Assembly: GCA_958510875.1 (NCBI GenBank)
Contig: OY294069.1
Coordinates: 177,736,868-177,800,867, forward strand
Source: Endomychus coccineus
Taxonomy: Eukaryota; Arthropoda; Insecta; Coleoptera; Endomychidae
Reading direction: 5' to 3'
DNA: 64,000 nt
Part shown: one piece after another, positions 10,793 through 21,329 of the stretch
Numbering within the stretch: position 1 is the stretch's first letter
How the letters are laid out: each line of letters opens with the position of its first letter
Made by a program: the position numbers and the translations under genes
Notes under the pieces: generated by a model
The model's input: only the letters and a program-made list of their open reading frames with translations
Database searches by the model: none
What the model was told of the DNA's origin: nothing

Positions 10793-11617
10793 CTATATAA
10801 TTTTTTCTTCGCCCGATTTTTTCAAACTCATCTGTTTCGCAAAATGGGATAAAACATAAGAGCGTTGAGATCCCGAATCTAAAAGTGCTCTCACCAACTT
10901 TTCTTCATCTTCATTGACAACTTTGACAATAACTGTTTGTAATAATACTGAAGGAGAAAAATTACATGTGAGAACGTTATCTGTTTTAATGGTCTGTATA
11001 TTCTCAATACTCAGAATACTATCGACTCTGTTTTCTTTTGATTCAGTGTTATTTATTTTTGTAATCAAGTCAGGACACATAATCGGATAATGTTTTTTCG
11101 AACATATCATACATTTGACATATGCTCTACAATTCTTTATTGAATGATTTTGTTTCAAACAAGCGAAACAACCTCTTTTCTTAGTGATACATTCTTTCTT
11201 TTCATGGAAAGAAAATCCCTGTGCCTTTATGCATTCCTGACTCAAATGTGATTTGTCACAAAATAGACAAGTTGGAATTTTCTTACTCTTTTCAATATCC
11301 TTCGGGTTTCCAGAATAAAGAGCTGCTGCTGTGTATGGTTTACTACTCTCAACTTGCTTCTGTGTTTTGAGAATGTTATCCATCTGATATTTGGGCTCAT
11401 TTACAAATCCTTTCTGTGCTAAGTTGATCCTCTCCTCAGATTCCACCTCACTCCTTAAAAAATCCAATAGCATTGATAAATAATCGGAATAAGTGTTGTT
11501 TTCCTTTGGACCATCCTGTGTAAGATTTGACAATTTGATTTTATTAACATTTCTATGTCTTTCCCAAACTTTCAACAAATCGGTTGGCAGAGCAGATTCA
11601 ACCAATGGTAGCAGCAT
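10793..11617 (-). pseudogene. BEL/Pao gag zinc knuckles and aspartic protease
   Basis: Cysteine-rich knuckles CLFCDKSHLSQEC, CFACLKQNHSIKNC and CMICSKKHYPIMC are followed by the protease start RALLDSGSQRSYVLS, where DSG is the catalytic triad of a retropepsin. One frameshift near 11670 separates it from the DUF1759 part, and a stop at 10793-10795 interrupts it before the next block. Confidence 0.9.
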
Positions 11618-11652
11618 TGAAGTGTATTTTTCTTTGGTTACCCCAAGTGTCT

Positions 11653-12390
11653 CTAAAGCTCTAAGCTGTGTGCTAATTTATCGTATAAACTGGAAAGTGA
11701 CATACCTGTTTTCTCTTTCATAGCTTGTTTCAAAACTAAATTTAAAAGTTCTCTAACATATACCTCAATGAGTAGCTCATCTCTAGCGAACCTTGCTTTC
11801 AACTGGTCAATGGCGACAAGATAATTTGCTCCAGATGGTGGGAAACTTTCTACTAATTCGAGAGCTGGTGAACCGTCTTCCATAGATTGAAGTAGATATT
11901 GGAATTTATCTTCAACGTCTATTTTCTCATCTTCATGTATTTTTCTATACTGGCCCCAAAAACCAATCCAATTCTTGATATTTCCATAAAATTTTCTCAG
12001 CTGAATTTTCGGCAAATTGAATTTCCGTTTGGTTTCATTGCTCGTACAGCAGCACACTCCTTTATTAGTTTGAACATCGTCATCAAATCTTCTCAGTAGG
12101 TATTCACATTTGGATTGATATTCGAAATATTTATCCCTATAGGATTGCGTTTCTTGATATTCTCCTTCCAGTACATCATCGACCGCTTCGGAAAATAAAG
12201 TTTCTCTTAAATTATCATCAAGGCAGCTCAATCTTGTAGTTGTATTCTCCAGATTCTTCATAAGAGACTCCAATTGGTATTTTTCTATAGACTTTCCTAT
12301 TTTGATTTCTATCTCCAAGGAATCAACTCTCTCGCGTATGACGTTTACTTGTCTTCTGATAAAACTCCTTTCTTTCTTTACGATTTCCAT
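11653..12390 (-). pseudogene. BEL/Pao gag N-terminal part with DUF1759
   Basis: The first ATG after the primer binding site is at 12390. A coiled-coil-like N-terminus (VIRERVDSLEIEIK) is followed by the DUF1759 signature LPKIQLRKFYGNIKNW and SFPPSGANYLVAIDQLK. The frame ends at 11653 because of a frameshift; the continuation is in the next frame. Confidence 0.9.
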
Positions 12391-12396
12391 TGCGTG

Positions 12397-12413
12397 TCCT
12401 ATCACGGTCGCCA
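12397..12413 (-). promoter_or_regulatory. Primer binding site
   Basis: TGGCGACCGTGATAGGA on the minus strand lies three bases after the 5' LTR. It starts with TGG, complementary to a tRNA CCA end, and looks like a tRNA-Arg type site as in other BEL/Pao elements (the tRNA identity is from memory). Confidence 0.75.
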
Positions 12414-12416
12414 AAA

Positions 12417-12633
12417 TGTAAATACTGCAGACTTGGGGTGAATTGGGCAATATTTACTGTATAGTATTGAAATAACTTTATACTTTTTATAATAAGAAGT
12501 GTATTTGACAAGTAAATTCTGACAGTCATCTATATTATTTTTTAATTTTTCTACATATCTAGGTAATCATGAAAAACATTAGAAACAGGAAATAAAGTAT
12601 CTTCAAATTAATATATGAATTCCATTCCTAACA
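12417..12633 (-). repeat. 5' LTR of the BEL/Pao element
   Basis: 217 bp, TG...CA, partner of 8861-9077; the target copy gcgtt follows at 12634. Confidence 0.95.
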
Positions 12634-13291
12634 GCGTTAATGTGATATATGATTACAAATTATTGAATGTATGATTATAAATTATTGAATTTTATAAAGA
12701 TTCATTGATTGAGATACAAAATTGGTAAAGTTGTGGCCAAAAAAACGCAAAATGGTACTTTTTGAAAAATTCATAATTTCCCGCCAAAACATCGTGAAAA
12801 CTCGAATGTTCAGGGAACTTGAAGAAAAATGATTGAAAGTTATTGACCTGTTATCTGATAGAGTCTATGATTTGTTCGGTTTGGCCTACGAGCTGTCAAA
12901 GTGGGACAGTTTTTGACACCAGGAACATATTTTTCTTAGCGGGGTGGGAGGAGGTGGAATGGATTTGGTATCATATTAAGTAGCATCACGTTGAAGAAAA
13001 GGTTCTAACCTTTTCAGTACTCGAAGATTCATCCATTTTCAACTAAATGCAACCGAGTTAAGGCACTTACCATTTTAGGTGCATTTTCAAGTGGTGCGTT
13101 TTTTCACTCGAGTGTAGATTATCATAGCTGATAGGCGATTTTCTCTGAAATTATCAATTCAATTAATGCCACGTGATACTAGACTACGTTAACGAGCATA
13201 TGACGCATCACGAACCTGATAATATGAAGTTATTTCATTTGAAAGTTGAAATTACAGTTTTTAGGCCTTAAAAAATTGTTTTTTTTCGGTT

Positions 13292-13506
13292 ATAATTGTA
13301 CAAGTGCATAAAAATTACCGATAATTTTGCAAGAAAGCGTGTTATCTAAAAATTGCACGAGATTTTATTCATATTTTGGCGAAAGAGCCCGAGTCCGAAG
13401 GAGGAGGGCTCTTTTACAAAATATGAAAATAACGGAGTGCAATTTTTATAAGATAACACGCTTGAATGTAAAATTATCTGGTCATTTTTATGCACGAGTG
13501 TAATTC
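13292..13506. repeat. Long imperfect palindrome near the end of the Crypton-like element
   Basis: Arms of about 100 bases (about 13292-13395 and 13405-13506) pair with roughly 85% identity, sharing gtgcataaaaat, ataattttgca, aagcgtgttatc and aaaaattgcac. The loop is centred on gagcccgagtccgaagga. It lies downstream of the recombinase stop at 13644. Confidence 0.8.
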
Positions 13507-13643
13507 AATGGAATATTTCACGAATAAAGAAATAAGTATTGATTTTTTTTCTGAGAAAAATCACAGAATCTACTTACTGACAAAAACTATGAATAAAATT
13601 GTGCTAGACACGCTTTTAAACAATTTTATTTTCAACACACAAA

Positions 13644-14814
13644 TTAAAAATTACAAGAATTATAATTGAACACGCAGTTGTAAAAGTTTTCGGCATTCCG
13701 ACTGGATGGACCCGATACAGGAGCATTAAGAGCTGCAGCTGACACATTATCGAAATTCGACGCAAAACTTAGTTGCGGTGCTACTTCATTTCCACGCATT
13801 TCTTCATGGTGACCTTCGTCTAACTGCAGATACGGTGTAATGGATTTAGTGGTCGAATGGCCGGTAATTTTAATAAGCTGCTCCTCACCGACGCCTTTTT
13901 TTGCTAAACTTGAGACAGCTGTAGACCGTATCGAATGATTAGTTATACTCACTTTTTTTGTATCCAAGCCAATTTTTGCTGCTTGTTGGGCTGTCCAAGA
14001 GCTCATTGTATTCCTTCCTACAGGAATATTCTTATACCATGCTCTGCATGACTTCCAAGAGGGGTTTACAGTAATAGAGTCGATCTGACTTAATTCCCTC
14101 CCGCTTCTCCAAAAATTTTTTGTGTAATCGTTTCGTTTTATTCTTAATTAACCATTTTAATGGAACACACGGTTTTTCCCCGCCTTGTGTTGTTTTTGAG
14201 AAAATGGGATTATAAATTATTCTTCCCGTCTTTTCACCATTTTTATTCTCTTCTTCCTTGAAGAATGACGTTAAACACTTGCTACCTTCTCCACCACGCC
14301 AAGCTAACTCAAAAGCAAAAACGAAAAATAACTTTTTTTGCAATCCATCTGGTATCTCTTCGTCACAATTCTGAACCAAATTTTTGTATTCGTCACCTTT
14401 GAGAAACACTGAACTCTCCTTTCTTTTCTCGGGCATCGTTTGGAGTTGCTTTCTCTTAGTTTGTTTAGCGTCCCTTGCTGATTTAAATTCAATATCGGTG
14501 AACAGATTAAAAATAATACCATACTCCTTGTAATACTTTTCCATCAATAATTTTGCGGTAACATTCCAGATTGTCTTTATTGTGAAGTCCTTATATTCCT
14601 GACCATTCTGCTTGCGCATATTGAATGCCCACTCCGTTAATATTTTTGCCAGTACGCTTATAGACATCTCTTTGTCCAGGAAATATCCTTTGGCCTTGCA
14701 AAAATCCATGAACTGTCGCCATATATAATGTCTGTTGGATTTGGTATTTTTTGATTCACTTTCAACTTCATTTTCCTCAATAGATTGTATGGACCACTCA
14801 CCAAAACGCGACAT
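13644..14814 (-). pseudogene. Tyrosine recombinase (Crypton / DUF3504-like), one frameshift
   Basis: Starts at the ATG at 14814 (MSRFGEWSIQS). After an N-terminal core-binding-like part, ELAWRGGEGSKCLTSFF supplies the first catalytic Arg, and FSKTTQGGEKPCVPLKW is in the place of the beta-hairpin Lys. A one-base frameshift near 14040-14070 moves the rest to another frame: WYKNIPVGRNTM, then TNHSIRSTAVSSLAKKG (HxxR) and IKITGHSTTKSITPYLQL (GH and candidate Tyr nucleophile). The order and motifs match tyrosine recombinases of Cryptons and KIAA1958-like proteins. All catalytic residues can be read, with one frame break. Confidence 0.82.
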
Positions 14815-15327
14815 TTTTTCACTTTTTGAAGTATATCTGACATTTATCAGTATTGTCAGTCAGTGTTGTTGTTATTGGTGTCATGCCGACGGGATGTTTT
14901 CGCAGTGCAATTACCGCTGTAATTTTTCGATAATTGCATTCCTCTTATGACAAATATTATACATGAGGGAAATATTCGCCAATATATCTGTAGGAAAGTG
15001 GATGGGGTGATTGAAATGCATTACATACTTTGTGTTTGAATGTAATAATGCCTCCCAAGTGTCAAACATCTCGTTATTGTATAGCAGTGTTATGAAACCT
15101 CTCAAAAATTGAGGAAAAACTTCAAAAAACTCGTTTTGGGCTTGATGCACCTCTAAATATTAGCCGATTTGTTTCAAATTTGGGGAACCTGAATGAATTT
15201 AAACGGGGAATAAAAAAATATCGATTTTTTTTGGCACAGCCTAGTGTGTATACTCTATATTGGATATGGGTATAGGAAAAATAATGTAGTATTGAATTAT
15301 TTCAATTTACGGATGATTTCCCCGCAG

Positions 15328-15635
15328 TGACACCACCGTTACCCCCATCGCCACCCCCCGAAGGACCGGGGGGACCCGCACTGCCAACGCCACCCCCCGA
15401 ATGGCCGGGGGGACCCGCACCGCCAACGCCACCCCCCGGAAGACCACCCTCTCCACCCCCATCGCCACCACAGAGTCCGGTGGTATCACCTGTACCCCCA
15501 AGACGGGGGGACAGGGTGCGGGTACCACCGGAGCGGCTGGTGGTGGGTGAACCCCAACGGGGACGAAGGAGACCCCCCCCCCCCCCGTTCGTCGTGTCCC
15601 ATTGGGGCTACACGAAGACGAGCTTGAAATAAATG
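15328..15635 (+). CDS. Proline-rich exon P2 of the plus-strand locus
   Basis: Acceptor gatttccccgcag|TGACACCACC and donor AAATG|gtaagtttgaat. The frame reads TPPLPPSPPPEGPGG, two PTPPPE/GRP-type repeats, then SPVPPRRGDRVRVPPERLVV. A run of 14 C near 15573 then shifts it out of the conserved ending, VRRVPLGLHEDELEIN, which is intact in the next frame. Two bases fewer in the C run would make a symmetric phase-1 exon of 306 nt. The C-run length could be polymorphic or a sequencing error, so this copy may be functional. Confidence 0.65.
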
Positions 15636-17144
15636 GTAAGTTTGAATTCTATGTTTTATATTTTAAAAGAAAATTTACTAGTCTAATAGTAGGTATGTTC
15701 GTGTATTGCATTTAATTTATAAGTTTTGTTTTGTAAACTATGAATAGTTTAATCGGAAACTATAAAATTTATGAACGAAGGAAACAACTCATGTTGAACA
15801 AATACAGAAACTACTTTAGGAATTTTTGCAATCAGCAACTTTTAATACAAAATTATAAGGTGTAAAGTTTCGGAGTTGAGTTGTGAATTATGAAAATTTC
15901 ATTTGATTCAAGTATTTGCTACTCTGATCGACAGGTTTTATCGACCAAGTACTATATATTTGCAAAAGAATTATTTCTCTGTTTTGTATTCACAGCATTT
16001 CATGATACAAATATAAGAACCAAATCTTGATTTAAATCATTCAACATTAAACATTTGCCAATTGATATTTTATAAGAATTGGGATGTTGTTAGTTTAAGG
16101 CTCTTAATTTCTTTCAAAACCACCAAAAAAAAATGTATGATTTAAAATGTATTTTCACCAATATGGATTACACATATAGCTGTAACATAACTTGCCCAAG
16201 TGTTAGCACCACGTAGACGTGAGAAATACATCTGTGATGAGAATAATTAATTGATTAAATTTGACTTTGATAATCTGAAAACGAAATACTATACTTAGAT
16301 TAACAAAAAGTTCTGGCTTTCTAGAAGTCACTTTTCAATAGAAAGTTTACGAAAAATAAATAGGTAAATGATTTAAGCTCTAGTGTAAAGCTCAAAACAT
16401 ATCACGGAATATTAAAGTCTCTGTTATATATGTTTCTTTATACTTCCAACGTCTTAATTTACAAAATATGACGTTCAATATTTGAAATAGCACAAATTCT
16501 AGGCTAGGAAATTATCATGTACTAAAACATTGTGTAGAGCTCAACTGTAGTGCTTTGCGCCGGATTGAAGCTATTGTGTGTGGATTTCTTAAAAATCCTA
16601 GCGGGGAAAAAACTTGATATCTGTTTTTGTTTGATTCGTCAGGTATGCGAGATCACTTGCTTTAATCTGTGTAACATTAAATTTTAATTGCACTCTTACA
16701 TATTTGTTTGCCAAACAAATATAATGTTAATAACATCGTGTGAGCCATCGATGGAATCTTGGGAGAGTCGAATTTTTCTTGAACGTTTGGAGGTCATAGG
16801 CAATGAAAGTTGGAACTTTAACTATTGAGAAGGAATGCTATTTGAGTAGAGAAAATGATAACATTCCAAGTTCACTAGTCTTTCATTATGAATTATTTGA
16901 AACGAGGTGTTGTAATATAATAAGATACATTGCCAAAGTTCAGTTGAATTATTTTCGTGAATAGGCGTGAATTTTATGATTAGTCAAAAAATTCAATTTA
17001 TTAGTTTTAACCTGATTGTTGAAAATTTTAAATAGTCTAATCAACGAAGCTCTAAAATGACCAGAATCTCCTCATTTACGAAGTAGGTGTAGGAAAAATT
17101 AATGCAGTATTGAATTATTTCAATTTACGTATGATTTCCCGCAG
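15636..17144 (+). other. Intron-like sequence between exons P2 and P3
   Basis: The first 900 bases (tttgaattctatgttttata onward) recur after P4 (17822-18620), so exon plus intron duplicated as a unit. A short non-LTR fragment lies at about 16735-16800. No coding sequence seen. Confidence 0.6.
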
Positions 17145-17358
17145 TGACACCACCGTTACCTGCATCCCCATCACCACCCCCCGAAGGGCCACCATCACCA
17201 CCACCATCTCCGGTGGCGTCACCTGTTCCCCCAAGACGGGGGGACAGGGTGCGCGTGCCGTCGGAAAGGTTCGTGGTGGGTGATGCCCAACGACCGCGAC
17301 GTAGGCCGCCAATACGTCTCGTGCCGGGGATTCCATCAAGATGAGGTGGAAGTCAATG
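17145..17358 (+). CDS. Proline-rich exon P3 of the plus-strand locus
   Basis: Acceptor gatttcccgcag|TGACACC and donor GTCAATG|gtaagtttg. The frame is open through TPPLPASPSPPPEGPP, SPVASPVPPRRGDRVRVP and ERFVVGDAQRPRRRPP. A two-base deletion near 17325 then breaks the conserved ending (HQDEVEVN readable in the next frame). Length 214 nt; 216 would be symmetric phase 1. The upstream 60 bases (aatgcagtattgaattattt) are shared with P2 and P4. Confidence 0.62.
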
Positions 17359-17567
17359 GTAAGTTTGAATTCTATGTTTTGTATTTTAAAAGAAAATCTA
17401 CTAGTCCAATAGTAGGAATGTTCGTGTATCGCATTTAATTTACAAGTTTTGATTTGTAAATCATGAATAGTTTAATCGGAAACTTCTATACATTTTTTGA
17501 TCGAAGTCGGTATAGGAAAAATTAATGCAGTATTGAATTATTTCAATTTACGTATGATTTTCCGTAG

Positions 17568-17821
17568 TATGACCACCGCTCCCATCGCCGCAATCAAAAC
17601 CTTTGAAACTGCCCGGGTGACCCCCACCGTCACAGCCGCCAAGAGGATCACCACCGGAATCACCTCCATCCTCTCCCCCATCACCACAATCTCCGGTGGC
17701 GTCCCCTGTTCCCCTAAAACGTGGAGACAGGGTGCGCGTACCATCGGAAAGCGGCCGCGACGTAAACCTCCGAAACGTCGCGTGCCGTTGGGCTTCCACC
17801 AAGACGAGGCGGAAGTCAATG
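17568..17821 (+). CDS. Proline-rich exon P4 of the plus-strand locus (deleted)
   Basis: Acceptor gattttccgtag|TATGACCACC and donor GTCAATG|gtaagtttg. Contains the block SPVASPVPLKRGDRVRVP and the conserved ending RRVPLGFHQDEAEVN in another frame. About 20 bases that encode ERFVVGDAQ in P3 are missing. A probable decayed duplicate. Confidence 0.55.
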
Positions 17822-18700
17822 GTAAGTTTGAATTATGTTTTATATTTGAAAAGAAAATCTGCTAGTCCAATAGTAGGAATGTTCGTGTATCGCATTTAAT
17901 TTTCAAGTTTTGTTTTGTAAACACATCTCTGAATAATTGAATCGGAAATTTCTAAAAAATGTATGAGCTAAGGAAACTCATGTTCAACAAATATAGAAAC
18001 TCCTGTTGGTATTTTTGCAGTCACAGCAACTTCTAATACAAAATTATAAGGTGTAAAGTTTCTGAGTTGAGTTGTGAATTATGAAAATTTCATTTGATTA
18101 AAGTATTTGCTAGTCTGATCGATAGGTTTTATCGACCGAGTACTACAGAAGTACTACATATGTGCAAAATAATTATTTCTCTGTTTTGCATTTACTACGC
18201 AAAATAGTAATAAAATCATTGAACAGCATTTCATGATACAAATATAAGAACCAAATCTTGATTTAAATCATTTAATCAGTTAAACAGTTGCCAATTGGTA
18301 TTTTATAAGATTTGGGATGGTGTTGTCTAAATATGGATAACATATATAGCTGTAACATAACTTGCCCAAGTGTTAGCACCACGTAGATGTGAAAAATACA
18401 TTCGATAAATATATTAATTAAATAGTGAAGAATCAGCTTTATAGGGACATTCGGATAATCTGTGATGAGAATAATTAATTGATTAAATTTGACTTTGATA
18501 ATCTGAAACAGAAATACTCTACTTACGTTAACAAGAAGTCATCGAAAAATAATACAATAAATTATTTAAGTTCTAGTGTAAGCTCAAAACATATTACGTA
18601 ATATTAAATTCTCTGTTATATATGGAAAATAAAGTCTGGTGGGAAGAAGTTCGGCAGGTTTCGAGCTTGGCAATGACGAGATGACTAGCTTAAGGTCATC
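17822..18700 (+). repeat. Duplicate of the intron after exon P2
   Basis: Matches 15636-16560 almost base by base apart from small indels, including the blocks around aagtatttgcta, aacttgcccaagtgttagcaccacg and gattaaatttgactttgataatctg. It supports tandem duplication of exon-intron units. A short non-LTR fragment (about 18620-18690) follows. Confidence 0.7.
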
Positions 18701-19119
18701 TAGTCACAAAAAGGAAATTATAGAGAAATTGAACAGAAAATGTATTCCAGGTCTCCCCTACGTTGCTATTGTGATGGTGCTTTGGTCTTGAAACGTATGT
18801 GGCACTTTGTACTCACCTTCAAATGGAATGGGACAATTCCACTATGGTGGTATTGCAAAAGATGCCGTTTTGTTTTGGTCTTCGAACATAAATAATATGA
18901 GGGGCTATCTATAACAACACAGTGCTTTCCCTCATATCATCAAATGGAAAAATTGAACAGAAAATGCCTTTAAGCTGTACTCTATATATTGGTGTTGCGG
19001 AGGTGCCAATCTGTTTTGATCGTCGAACCTAAGAAGTGGACTTGCAATCTATTAAACAATCTACTTTCACCGGAACCACTTATCATCATGTAGTTGTTTT
19101 GTTCCTGCCCTTGTTCCGG

Positions 19120-19134
19120 GTGCTTCCAAAGAAG
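19120..19134 (+). CDS. 15-nt micro-exon copy with a damaged acceptor
   Basis: Same 15 bases and donor (gtaagtgt) as 21315-21329, but the acceptor reads ttgttccGG instead of ttgttccAG, so splicing here is probably lost. Confidence 0.35.
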
Positions 19135-19273
19135 GTAAGTGTAATATTATCATTTTAATCCAATGTGTGAAATATTTGTTAATTTTTGCGAAATAGATAA
19201 TCACTACATTAACAGTGATTAAAATTTGACTTGTCTTATATTTTGATCTAAACGGCCCTCTTCAGAATACTTA

Positions 19274-20249
19274 TAGTCGAGTCAGATAGGTATTTCATTA
19301 CGAAAATCGAAAGATATGGACTGATTTTGATGAAACAAAGTGCATTCGATTCGGGATGACGTCTCGAAAAAAGCTTACCGGTTAGTTTTTTGTGCAAATT
19401 TGTTTTTTTTTTAAACGAAAAATTGACCAATTTTTGGCTAATTATTGGGAAAATTTAGTCGGGGGTTTTCGGGGTCGCTGATTACGATTCTGAACTCAGA
19501 TTGGCCAAAATCGAACTCCCCAGCTGGTAATTGGCCACTTTAATTGGACAAAGTGACCATTTTTTTAAATTTCATCAAAAATAGCCAGGAAAAATCACTC
19601 GGGGGTTTTGGGGTCGCTGATTACGATTCTGAACTCAGATTGGCCAAAATCGAACTCCCCAGCTGGTAATTGGCCACTTTAATTGGACAAAGTGGCCATT
19701 TTTTTTAATTTCACCAAAAATAGCCAGGAAAAATCACTCGGGGGTTTTTGGGGTCGCTGATTACGATTCTGAACTCAGATTGGCCAAAATCGATCTTTCC
19801 AGCTGGTAATTGGCCAGTTTAATAGGACAAAATTGATCATTTTTTCTTAATTTCATCGCAAATAGACAGGAAAAATTACTCGGAGGTTTTCGGAGTCGCT
19901 GAGTACGATTCTGAAGTCAAATTGTTAGTTTTGATGAAATTTTGGAAATTGGTCAAATCTGTCCAATTAAACCTGCCAATTACCAGCTGAGGAGTTCGAA
20001 TTTGGACAATTTGACTTCAGAATCGTACTCAGCGACTCCGAAAACCCCAGACTAAATTTTCCCAATAATTAGCCAAAAATTGGTCAATTTTTCGTTAAAA
20101 AAAAAAATAACAAATTTGCACAAAAAACTAACCGGTAAGCTTTTTTCTAGACGTCATCCCGAATCGAATGCACTTTGTTTCATCAAAATTGGTCGATATC
20201 TAACGATTTTCGTAAGTCGGCCTGTTTTAATACCTATTTGACTCGACTA
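19274..20249. mobile_element. Foldback / MITE-like element with TTA target duplication
   Basis: Ends TAGTCGAGTC and GACTCGACTA, flanked by TTA (19271-19273 and 20250-20252). The paralogous segment at about 21466 has the uninterrupted site, which proves the boundaries. The whole 976 bp folds on itself. The left half holds about three tandem copies of a ~121-bp unit (about 19440-19850, marked by tcgctgattacgattctgaa). A 3-bp TTA duplication would fit PIF/Harbinger, but the ends are not typical, so the superfamily is open. No transposase. Confidence 0.85.
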
Positions 20250-21314
20250 TTATATAAAATAATAATCACCCGCTACATTAATTATGAAATAGAAAATATG
20301 TTTCTGTTTTCATTTTATATCGAATCGTAAACACTCTATTTATAGTCCAGGCTATGAACCGGAAAAAAAAACATGTACCTAAGTTCGAATCAAAAATTTT
20401 GGAGTATAGAGAAATAAATAACTTTTTTCTTTGTTTCCTTTGTAAGAATTTGGGCATTTCACCGTTCAATTATGAAATATTCATATCCGTTCCACAGTCA
20501 ATGCCGACCTTTAGAGAGTCGGAAATGGAACATTTACATATTCGTTTATTAGAATGTACAGACTAGAATCATCTAAAGTAGGTGCAAAATATGTTTTATC
20601 ATCGTAATTACTAATTACAAATTCAAAAAATTGGTTTTACCCAAGGTGTGAGTTCATAATTGTATTGATATCAATGTTTAATTCACACAATCAATTTTTT
20701 GTGTACATTCGTATTACCAGATTTCGAGGTCAATTATCACACCTTATCCTCAGGTATATATAAAGTATGGCTGAGGTAAAGCAAAATGTATCAAAATTTG
20801 TTAAAAAGTTGTAAAAATATTTTATTTGGATTTTAAAATTGACAAACGCTCTATCTCAATATTACAATATTCCTCAAATTTAAGTGATACTCCGGTTCTT
20901 ATTTTCATTGCTAATGGAAAAATTGAACAAAAAATGTATTCCAGGTCTCCCCTACGTTGCTATTGTGATGGTGCTTTGGTCTTGAAACGTATGTGGCACT
21001 TTGTACTCATCTTCAAATGGAATTGGAGAATTACACTATGGTGGTATTGCAAAAAATGCCACTTTGTTTTGGTCTTCGAACATAAATAATAGGAGGGGCT
21101 ATCCTATAACAACACAGTGCTTGCCCTCATATCATCTAATAGAAAAATTAAACAGAAAATGCCTTTAAGCTGTACTCCCTTTATTGGTGTTGCGGAGGTG
21201 CCAATCCGTTTTGATCGTCGAACCTAAGAACTGGACTTGCAATTTATTAAACAGTCTACTTTCACCGGAGCAACTTATCATCATGTAGTTGTTTTGTTCC
21301 TGCCCTTGTTCCAG

Positions 21315-21329
21315 GTGCTTCCAAAGAAG
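21315..21329 (+). CDS. Candidate 15-nt micro-exon
   Basis: A pyrimidine-rich acceptor (ttgttcctgcccttgttccag) is followed by 15 bases and a consensus donor (AAG|gtaagtgt). In phase 1 it encodes two bases of Gly, then ASKE, then the first base of the next codon, so it is symmetric phase 1 like the proline-rich exons upstream and would join them in frame. The signals are strong but the exon is too short to prove without RNA evidence. Confidence 0.45.

Larger units (their letters stand above)
8861..12633 (-). mobile_element. BEL/Pao LTR retrotransposon, internally deleted
   Basis: Two 217-bp LTRs (8861-9077 and 12417-12633) are flanked by a perfect 5-bp target duplication, gcgtt (8856-8860 and 12634-12638). 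The LTRs start TG and end CA and differ at only about four positions, so the insertion is fairly recent. On the minus strand the order is LTR, primer binding site, gag with DUF1759, zinc knuckles and aspartic protease, start of reverse transcriptase, integrase C-terminal domain, polypurine tract, LTR. Most of the reverse transcriptase, RNase H and the integrase core are missing. Confidence 0.95.
13289..14978 (-). mobile_element. Crypton-like element (tyrosine recombinase)
   Basis: A block of about 1690 bp interrupts the right arm of the larger transposon and is absent from its left arm, so its ends can be placed by comparison. No terminal inverted repeats are seen; the ends are flanked by the short direct repeat TTCG. 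This is what Cryptons, which integrate by recombination through a tyrosine recombinase, would leave. The only gene is the recombinase on the minus strand. A 200-bp imperfect palindrome lies at the left end. Confidence 0.65.
7850..15243 (+). mobile_element. Large DNA transposon with 670-bp inverted repeats and 8-bp target duplication
   Basis: It starts TAGGCTGTGCC and ends GGCACAGCCTA, flanked by the perfect 8-bp direct repeat gtgtgtat (7842-7849 and 15244-15251). Arms 7850-8519 and 12911-15243 are inverted copies. Between them lies a fragment of a transposase-like protein (8682-8860). Two later insertions, a BEL/Pao element and a Crypton-like element, account for about 5.4 kb; without them the element is about 1.9 kb. 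An 8-bp duplication fits hAT, P or related superfamilies, but the protein fragment does not let me decide. Confidence 0.8.
12911..15243 (-). repeat. Right inverted repeat arm of the 7850-15243 transposon (split)
   Basis: Partner of 7850-8519. The arm is interrupted between about 13288 and 14978 by the Crypton-like element. Both sides of the break show TTCG (13285-13288 and 14975-14978). Confidence 0.8.

Noticed and set aside
15307..15528. Minus-strand frames opposite the plus-strand proline-rich exons (also 7385-7678, 17115-17339, 17538-17819)
   Set aside because: Antisense shadows of GC-rich exons; no splice or family evidence on that strand for these copies.
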